From the NCBI RefSeq assembly GCF_000226115.1, contig NC_016462.1, positions 2,852,001-2,916,000 on the forward strand: DNA of 64,000 nt, read 5' to 3'. Position 1 is the stretch's first letter, and each line of letters starts with the position of its first letter. Position numbers and translations under genes: made by a program. This stretch comes from Thermothielavioides terrestris NRRL 8126. Its lineage: Eukaryota; Ascomycota; Sordariomycetes; Sordariales; Chaetomiaceae. Positions 58,201 to 64,000 of this stretch are shown one piece after another. The notes beneath the pieces were generated by a model that ran no database searches, was not told the DNA's origin, and saw nothing but the letters and a program-made list of their open reading frames with translations.

Positions 58201-59306
58201 TGGCTATCATTGTGCTGTGTGTGTTTGTCGTTGTCATGATTCGGCATCAGGGCGGTGGCGGCGGTGGTTCGGTTGGGGATCTGGTGAGGGTGCAGGGGCA
58301 GGGTGCTCCGGCTGTTGCTGGGCCGGTTGTGGTTGGCGGTGGTGGTGGTGGTGGTCTGGGGGGTGTGTCGCTGGGGAAGGGGGATGCGGACGCTGTTGTT
58401 GTTGTGCCGGCCGCGGCTGACGCTGTTGTTGCGAGGGCTGCGGCCGGGGCAGAGGTCCTGGTCGAGGCTGGGGACAGGGGTGGTGAGGTTGAGCGCGGGG
58501 GTGCGGTGGTGGAGGGAGCGGTGCCGGTTGTGGGTGAGGTGCTGCGCGTACCGGAGGTGGAGAATGTTGGTGCTGCGTCAGCAGAGGCCACGGAGATGGA
58601 TCCGGCGGAGCAGGTGGTTGTTGAGGAGCCTGCGCAGCCGGTCCAGCTGGAGGAGAGCGTGGAAGTTGAGCTGTTGCCCCAAGACGGGCAGACGGGCGAA
58701 GAGGAAGTCGAGGCGTCCGTCACGGGCGAGGTGCTGGCGTTCACCCCGCTCACCGAGCTCTTCGTTCGGGCGTTGGCGCTGCCTACGTGCTCCGTGGACG
58801 GGGGCGAGGACGAGGGCGAGGACGACAGCGCCTCCGATGCTCCTGGCCAGTCTGAAACCTACGATCATATCCCAGCTGTCACCGACAATACCTCGCAACC
58901 ACCCGAATCATCCGAAGAACATGAGCTCGCCGACCTCTGCGGCTGGGACGACGACAACGACAACGACAACGACGATGAGGACCTCCCCGTCCCCGCCACC
59001 CCTTCCGTCTCAGCACCCACCTCCGCCACCACCACCTCGGCCCCGGTGTTTGTCCTCGGCCCGCTGGTCACGTCACGCACGACGGTGCGCGTGTTCGAGA
59101 CGGTCACCGAGACGGTGCGGGTCAGCGTGGTCACGCAGACCGAGACCGTCTCGACCGTGGTCACCGCGGTGCCGCAGACGGTCGAGGAGACGGTGTTCGA
59201 GACGGAGACGGTGCGCATCACCGTCTCGGTGCCGGTGGAGGAGAAGAAGCGGGAGGGGACGGAGAAGAAGGGGAAGGGGAAGGGGAGTTGTGGACGGTTT
59301 TTTTGA
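55236..59306 (+). CDS. Large fungal protein with central conserved domain and one membrane span
   Basis: Single exon of 1356 aa from the ATG at 55,236 (ACAACATGCC). Residues 1-510 are acidic, Ala/Glu/Pro-rich and disordered. A conserved-looking domain spans about 515-715: LVLLHVTLLPLRWVWGDVVN, RLLEALELPLRRRARILECG, HWCNTCRNEIRYEHLGPGKV, AWEACWKEMERVDVEVEP; its Cys/His residues (C-x-H near 616, C-x2-C near 655) could bind metal. Pro-, His- and Gln-rich runs follow (PPPPPPPPPP near 850). One membrane segment is VAIIVLCVFVVVMI at about 988-1001. The C-terminus has Gly/Val-rich sequence and a run of alternating TVTE/TV motifs (about 1285-1340). The arrangement suggests a single-pass membrane protein with a disordered cytosolic arm. 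Function not recognised. Confidence 0.8.
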   Translation: MPRKTPELDRDFNIYVDPSCLSEPMEDDVHTTQQPTSAEEVLGQPAETALNVSGAPIAEDETEDAKQLIEDCACDGAGESPAADAQVEPAADPAGEEHTESEAPEGALVAEAQEDSSSPDIPTEAQPPAEMGDAPPLATEAQDDAAATSPEPEAGPEAEAAVGLEQAEEKPADASVPEPENQDGDLRLDESSAPESQQQQSPTAEGPAGDPGANDDTVQAPDVSQDIQLEKMADEESQQPVLEPADAPKPTSPSDANGREEDRAPGRSPTVDRKTSLRTEALIQAAARAVVAKIAKRDSGQKGDQEDDEFENSMLNADSHDMHATGDDARSGYGGSRSPSRQESSESHIRHAPSRSISSDEGGSNSSHNEPEDDVFSDRSARSSVCSLDPNELDVKTPQAKDGLSRRDSYASSRQSPRTVSGFSTISGLSQYDKEQFVPVSRETRMPFRTPSEIRAIQMSSPTPSVFNGSSPRSSKRTGGGGGSTGFPPVSHLSSPIASAQYSPKGRSTPPRFKSRKEAPLVLLHVTLLPLRWVWGDVVNGLDAVHGKVLDETGRPFEASEQLKTLRDSWRQLQDRVGDTVLERGVLLPHPQNDYEVLEERLLEALELPLRRRARILECGHYLGPSNEMADEEDESDDDDDASQSGRGKDEKRHWCNTCRNEIRYEHLGPGKVFRIKVYASNGLMKAGAWEACWKEMERVDVEVEPIVDSALQNELEKLGALLLEQEERRRQELDMDRTLELEQEQELQQQREPSPQHELRAGAANRQHSEPPAESDVRHSDPQTSLPSSRPPSSMQLAVHTSSLARADSPAPLHHPRPASRHTEPIDTSEARRRRDEERLREIYGGTPPPPPPPPPPAPAAAPAPAQLPAPSQPHPDPHLHHHPSSHLYSHALTSPPLLTDGGPSSSSLHHHHTTHPAHPHHTQYHQQQQQHHHDPHAAADPYSPAPPPPPIGARHSRQRAGPDDETPGFVELLMEAFKVLLRDPKNVAIIVLCVFVVVMIRHQGGGGGGSVGDLVRVQGQGAPAVAGPVVVGGGGGGGLGGVSLGKGDADAVVVVPAAADAVVARAAAGAEVLVEAGDRGGEVERGGAVVEGAVPVVGEVLRVPEVENVGAASAEATEMDPAEQVVVEEPAQPVQLEESVEVELLPQDGQTGEEEVEASVTGEVLAFTPLTELFVRALALPTCSVDGGEDEGEDDSASDAPGQSETYDHIPAVTDNTSQPPESSEEHELADLCGWDDDNDNDNDDEDLPVPATPSVSAPTSATTTSAPVFVLGPLVTSRTTVRVFETVTETVRVSVVTQTETVSTVVTAVPQTVEETVFETETVRITVSVPVEEKKREGTEKKGKGKGSCGRFF

Positions 59307-61062
59307 GGGCATTGCGTTCTAAGTATCCAGTCGGGTGCGGGAGTTTGATGATGGTGGTTGTGATGAGTGCTCCGCTGTGGAAGCTGCGCGGGAGGGTTTG
59401 AGTTCTGGTTGAGGAGGATGTGCTGAACGACAGTGATAGGTGTGTAAACGAGGGTGAGATGCTTTTCTTTGTGTGGTCTGTTAAATGTTTACGTATCCCA
59501 CCGCCTTATGCATAGCGATAGCTGAATGGTTCATGACGACTTCAATGCTGTATGTGGGCTCAACGCGGTGTAACTGCCAGGTTCAACCCCGCTCCTGACA
59601 GGAGTACGGAATATTCCGTACAGAAGTACAGAATATTTGCAGATTTCCATATCTGGAAATCGGGACCTGCATGGAGATCCTGCGCCAAAAGTGGCACAGC
59701 TGTAGGTGGGGCTCAGGGGTCCAAGCGTTCCACTGCAGACCGATCTGTGCTCCCACATTGCCCGTCCTGTCTCGAACGTCAATGATCGTGGTACCGTTAA
59801 CTCTTCCGTTCCGTACTTGGCCTTTCGCTCTCTGTGCTCGGGCTGGATGGTTACGCCGTGGGCGGAAGAAGTGGGAGGGGCTACCAGGGAAGGGAAGACT
59901 ATGACGAAACCGAGGATGCTGAACCCGGGCATTCTTCTGAACGACGATCAAGGAAGGACCCGAGACATTGAGACTGAACTGGCGGAGTACGGATGCTCCT
60001 CCTGGAATAGGCCGGTATCAATCGCAATGCCTCAGGCCATTGTTGCTTGCGCATGGAATATTCCGTACCTCAGTGTGGGCTGCTTGCTGGACTGTCCTCC
60101 TTCTCCGGATCTGGTCTGGCGTTCCTCTGCCTCTGCCCTGGAACACACCACCGCCATCTCGCTATCTTTTTCCTGCGAGGCCGATGCATTGGATCGCTGC
60201 AATTGGCGAAGGCCACGGGAGGCCCCTGCGTCACGCTGCTCGCGCCCACTTTTTTTTCCTGCAAGACACCACACCCTCCCCCTCCACAGCTCTCCCCCTC
60301 ATGCCGTTGCTTCACAAGTGAATTGTCGCCGTTTGTCGGTCAATGGTCTGTCGGGTGCTGCTTGCTTTCCAAGTCCATTTTCTGCATGAGAGGGTCGTTT
60401 GACATTTGACCCCTTTTCTCGGCGAACGGGGTTTTCTTCCTCCGTCAAGAATACCGCTAGCGGTATACCGCTCTCCCGTTCCTGTTCGGTAATTTACGCA
60501 GTAGTTTGACGGCGGGAACAAGCAGCTTCCCTGCATTGCAGCTGCCACAAAGCTCTGCGTCAAAAGCTTTCTGACAAACGAATTCCCCCCGCTTTAGACG
60601 ATCAATAACCGGCCCTTTCCCTGCAGGCGAGCTGGTGCCCCTGACGGCGAGTGGAAATCGCGGCGATTGCAATATCACGAAGATCGGCGCACTCGGGCCA
60701 CGCTGCCCTCTCCCCCTTTGCGGCCGCCACGACCCGCGCTGCTATTTCCAGCACGCAGCACGGACACGACGAGCCTGCTCCGAGTTTAGCTGGGCTGATC
60801 GTTAACGCTAATTGTGCCTGTGCCTGCCGAGAGACCAGACATACCGAGCCAGGACGACCCGGAACGCAGGCCACCTGGGACGAATCCGACGCAGCGGGCG
60901 CGGACGGCGACGGAACGGTGCGCGCATTGCATTGCATCGCGTGCGCACCGTTGCCACCTCTTCCCAGGATCAAGCTCTGGAGCTCTGAACGGGCCCGAAT
61001 CGGCTTATGACACCCACAGCGACGCACTCCGATCCAATCCGATCATAGACCCTACATCATAG
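59307..61062. other. Intergenic with perfect palindromes; no gene seen
   Basis: GTACGGAATATTCCGTAC, an 18-bp perfect palindrome, is at 59,604-59,621, with a partial copy (TGGAATATTCCGTAC) near 60,055. ATACCGCTAGCGGTAT, a 16-bp palindrome, is at 60,451-60,466. No supported reading frame. Confidence 0.55.
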
Positions 61063-61122
61063 ATGCCTCCCGGCCGCCCACAATGCCCTGGCAACCGCTG
61101 CCTCGAATCGCCTTCGCCGTAG
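61063..61122 (+). promoter_or_regulatory. uORF overlapping the DOCK start
   Basis: An ATG at 61,063 opens a 19-codon frame (MPPGRPQCPGNRCLESPSP, then TAG) that overlaps the start of the DOCK coding sequence at 61,083 in another frame. If it is in the transcript it should reduce translation. Confidence 0.4.
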
Positions 61123-64000
61123 CGACCCATCCCTTTGCCGCCTCGAGCCCGGCCGAGCTCCCGCTCGAGCTCGGCGACGAGCTGTACATCATCGAGGAGA
61201 CCCCCGACGGCAATTGGCTGCGCGGATACCTGCTCGCGCCCCCAAGTCTCCTGGCTGGCCTGACCAGCGTCAGAGGGCAAACCCTCGAGGCCCGTGTCTT
61301 CAGCGGCGTCTTCCCGCGAAGCTGCGTCGAGGTCCGCGAAGTATTGGGTGAGCCTGACGGGACAGAGGATGGCGACCTTGAGAACGAGGAAGGCCTGCAG
61401 ACAACGCCGGAATTGCAACCAGTACACCTGCGAGGCGGCGACTCGGCGAAGAGCGGGATTGAGGGCAACAATGCCGAGAGAAAGCGGAGGAAAGGCCAGG
61501 CGAGGACCTCACCAACCAAGGGCGGGCGCGAACACTCTGACTCGCCCAATGGCACGCCAGGACTACTCTCCATACCAGTGAAGCGCGACCCCGGTGCGCC
61601 CCGCCCGCCAGCGCCGGTGCCCATGCTCAAGGTTGGCGACGAGACCCCGACGTCCAGCTCCGAACCGCTCATAGACGAGATCGCATCATGCATCCGAGAA
61701 TGGCACTCGACCCACCTGCACGAGTTGCTGCTCTCGAGACAGTACGGCAAGCTCGACACGCTGTCGCAGCTCATCGTCTCGCTCAACTTCGCTCGGCAAC
61801 AATTCCTGCACGACGTGCTGACCACATGGGAATACAACCGCCTGCGCGAGAAGACCGTCTGGGACCTGGTGCGCGTCAACAAGCTCTGCGGGGGAGAGGT
61901 GATTGTGCGCGACCCGCAAGCCCGTGGCCGGGTGCTCACCGGGGATGACTCGGTCGTAGAAGTAACGAAGCTGCAGTCGGTCATGAGCCTGCTGGACGAG
62001 ACACCGAAGCCGACGGTGGAGACGACCGCGTTACACCATCTCCTCGTAGACATCAAGGGCTTCGCTAGCGCTTCCACTGAAGCCACGACGCTGGTGCTAT
62101 ACCTGGCCACCAAGTCTGCCGACGGACCGTTGACGCCCCTTTCGGAGTGCTACATCGTGGAGCTGCCCGCCGGGGGACAGATGGGCAACCTTGCCAAGAA
62201 CTCGCAGATGCGCACCCTTTTCGCCGACCTCACTGCCAGCGACATCGGCGACGTCGCGTCGACGGATCTAGAGCTCTTCCTCGTCGTCAAAATCCGCGCG
62301 GCACAGCAAGTCGTGGCTACGAAGCCCAGTTCGCGGTCCGGAACCATATCGCAGGCTCTGCCGCAGTTTGGCAAGGACCACTCCAAGCCGCCCCTCTCTG
62401 CCGGAAACAAGTCGGTGCGTAGGAGCCTGATGTGGGCCGGCATGAGCACGCGCTCGGCGTTCTCGAGGGGCAATGCAAGGCTCGATTCGCTGTCGGAGCA
62501 GCCCGAAGAAGCAGTGTCACCAAACACCGCAGGCGCCGAGAGCAGGGACGGGCTGCCCCCGAGCACGGCGAATTCAAAGGCGGGGCGCCCATCCGCGGAC
62601 GGCCACGTCTCCCAGACAGCTGACAGGACCGTCGGCGTCGGCGTGCTCAGGCTGAGCGCCGTCATGAAGAAGAACGAGGAGGTGGAGCACATCGTAAGCA
62701 TCTGGGCCCCGGCTGTGCGGCATTCTTCCGAGAGGCAGGAGGGCGAGGAGTGGGATCCGGTAATACGCGACATCCTGGACAGCAAGACGGGGTCATATGA
62801 GAAGTCGAGGAGGGCCGAGCGTCTGCAGGTGCACCTCCGGCCTTTTACCAGCCCGGATGCGGATGCGCTGATCAAAGCCACCCCCACGCTGCTGTCCAAC
62901 ATTTGCAGCACCCGCAAAATGGGCTTCTCGGGTGCTCCGACGAAGCCGCGGTCCGACATTTATCTGACAATCGACGAGGCCGTCCTCAGCCGGCAGACCA
63001 TGCTGTCCCGCTATGGCGGCAGCTCGACCGCGCTTCCGGCCAATGTCCACGGGAACAACCTCCAGATCACGCTGGAAGTGCGCAGGCAATCAGGCGAGCG
63101 CGTCGAGAACTGCATCTATCCCTCGTCCAACGCCGAAGCGATCAGCACCTGGAAGACCGTGGTCACAGAGCGCGGCGATCCATGGCGGCAGACGATCAAG
63201 CTCGTCCTCGCACCCCAGGATGTCCACCAGGGCCACGTGGTGATGCTGCTGGCAGATGCGCCAGCCCAGCCATTCGCCGTCGCATACCTGCCGCTGTGGG
63301 ACCAGCAGGCGTTCATCCGTGACGGCAGCCACGGACTCTTGCTCTACAAGCTGGATGAGCACACCGCCACCGCCCAGACTGGCCCTCAGGGCAAGGGTGG
63401 CTATCTCAGCCTCCCGTATTCTCTGAAAGGCAAGGAGGAACACCAGGCCGAGGTGACCGGGCCGCTCGCCATGGTGCGGGTGGAAACGTTCCTCTGCAGC
63501 ACGAGATTCTCGCAGGACCGGGTGGTATTGGGGCTGCTGGCCTGGAAGGATTCCTCGCGGGAGGGGATTCCGGTTCTGCTCAAGCAGTTCATCTTCGTGC
63601 CCGAGATTGAGGTCGTCAAGCTGTTGAACGACGTCCTCGATGCGCTCTTCGGGATCCTAGTCGAGTATTCCGGCAATGACGACTACGAGGACCTCGTCTT
63701 CACAGCCCTTGTGCGGGTGCTGGACATTGTCCACGACAGGAGGTTCAACCTGGCTCCGCTGGTCGACCAGTACGCCGAGAACAGGTTCAATTATCCTTTT
63801 GCGACCGCCTGCTTGGTTCGGTCGTTTACGAGGCTGCTGTCCAAACCGACCGAGCCGGAAACGGCCCGAAAACTCCGCGCCACGTTCAAAGTTGCGAGGC
63901 ATATCCTGAAGTTCATCACCCACGCCCGGGGCCAGCAAAAGGCGAAGGAGGCCGGCATCGGCATTACGAGCTCGAACCCCGGCTTCACCCGCCACCTCCG
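61083..64000 (+). CDS. DOCK-family guanine nucleotide exchange factor, 5' part (truncated by window)
   Basis: DOCK proteins activate Rac/Rho-type GTPases and act with ELMO partners in polarity and cytoskeletal control. The frame is open from the ATG at 61,083 (CCCACAATGC) to the window edge, 972 codons without intron. An SH3-like N-terminus covers residues 8-90 (ELPLELGDELYIIEE, NWLRGYL, GVFPRSCVEV). The DOCK N-terminal region follows, with LHELLLSRQYGKLDTLSQLI near 215-235. A C2/DHR-1 region starts around residue 625 (DIYLTIDEAVLSRQ; NNLQITLEVRR; NCIYPSS; AYLPLW). Helical sequence continues to the edge. The catalytic DHR-2 domain would lie beyond 64,000. Compared with the yeast orthologue DCK1, the order of domains is as expected. 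Long low-complexity segments (residues 120-190, 415-520) separate the domains. Confidence 0.88.
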   Translation, partial: MPWQPLPRIAFAVATHPFAASSPAELPLELGDELYIIEETPDGNWLRGYLLAPPSLLAGLTSVRGQTLEARVFSGVFPRSCVEVREVLGEPDGTEDGDLENEEGLQTTPELQPVHLRGGDSAKSGIEGNNAERKRRKGQARTSPTKGGREHSDSPNGTPGLLSIPVKRDPGAPRPPAPVPMLKVGDETPTSSSEPLIDEIASCIREWHSTHLHELLLSRQYGKLDTLSQLIVSLNFARQQFLHDVLTTWEYNRLREKTVWDLVRVNKLCGGEVIVRDPQARGRVLTGDDSVVEVTKLQSVMSLLDETPKPTVETTALHHLLVDIKGFASASTEATTLVLYLATKSADGPLTPLSECYIVELPAGGQMGNLAKNSQMRTLFADLTASDIGDVASTDLELFLVVKIRAAQQVVATKPSSRSGTISQALPQFGKDHSKPPLSAGNKSVRRSLMWAGMSTRSAFSRGNARLDSLSEQPEEAVSPNTAGAESRDGLPPSTANSKAGRPSADGHVSQTADRTVGVGVLRLSAVMKKNEEVEHIVSIWAPAVRHSSERQEGEEWDPVIRDILDSKTGSYEKSRRAERLQVHLRPFTSPDADALIKATPTLLSNICSTRKMGFSGAPTKPRSDIYLTIDEAVLSRQTMLSRYGGSSTALPANVHGNNLQITLEVRRQSGERVENCIYPSSNAEAISTWKTVVTERGDPWRQTIKLVLAPQDVHQGHVVMLLADAPAQPFAVAYLPLWDQQAFIRDGSHGLLLYKLDEHTATAQTGPQGKGGYLSLPYSLKGKEEHQAEVTGPLAMVRVETFLCSTRFSQDRVVLGLLAWKDSSREGIPVLLKQFIFVPEIEVVKLLNDVLDALFGILVEYSGNDDYEDLVFTALVRVLDIVHDRRFNLAPLVDQYAENRFNYPFATACLVRSFTRLLSKPTEPETARKLRATFKVARHILKFITHARGQQKAKEAGIGITSSNPGFTRHL

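Noticed and set aside
61052..62113. 353-codon minus-strand frame opposite the DOCK gene
   Set aside because: It is Ser/Arg-rich shadow sequence of a clearly coding plus-strand gene with recognisable domains.

Overview
This window comes from a filamentous ascomycete, most likely a Sordariomycete of the Sordariales or a close relative. I infer this from the protein families, the short 49-145 bp introns with CTRAY-like branch sites and GT..AG ends, the strong G/C third-position bias of the genes, and a large AT-rich, TpA-rich block of transposons that looks like the product of RIP (repeat-induced point mutation).

Layout. Positions 1-15,110 are a transposon graveyard. It holds two decayed Ty3/gypsy retrotransposons with integrase chromodomains (1-4140 and about 6430-10,560), an unrecognised 2.2-kb coding remnant (11,190-13,420), a zinc-knuckle-like remnant (around 5.3 kb) and a Tc1/mariner transposase relic (13,620-15,110). 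A GC-rich 283-bp inverted-repeat element sits inside the mariner relic with a clean 5-bp target duplication, so it arrived after the mutation of its host. Positions 15.2-17.7 kb are transition DNA with a second inverted-repeat element (31-bp perfect TIRs) and an intron-bearing tRNA-Ile(UAU). From 17.7 to 35 kb come a small C2H2 protein, SDA1 (60S ribosome biogenesis), a secreted Ser-rich protein, a broken CE1 esterase, a CLR5/ankyrin protein and a family-90 glycosyltransferase.

From 35 to 49 kb the window is gene-poor. I find two related, previously unnamed small two-exon genes (35,098-35,539 and 38,384-38,823), a 7-kb gene desert with minisatellites, a relic of a HET-domain protein and a decayed secreted-protein gene. 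From 49 kb to the end the density rises: HMG-CoA lyase, a six-exon secreted tyrosinase-like copper oxidase, a 315-aa unknown protein, a 1356-aa membrane-anchored low-complexity protein, and the 5' part of a DOCK-family Rac/Rho exchange factor that runs off the edge.

The genes do not form an obvious pathway or secondary-metabolite cluster. They read as housekeeping genes (SDA1, HMG-CoA lyase, DOCK, GT90) interspersed with fast-evolving accessory genes and pseudogenes next to a repeat block. The most notable observations are the nested post-RIP element, the strong strand asymmetry of the mutation (TpG almost gone, CpA kept), and the pair of small genes.
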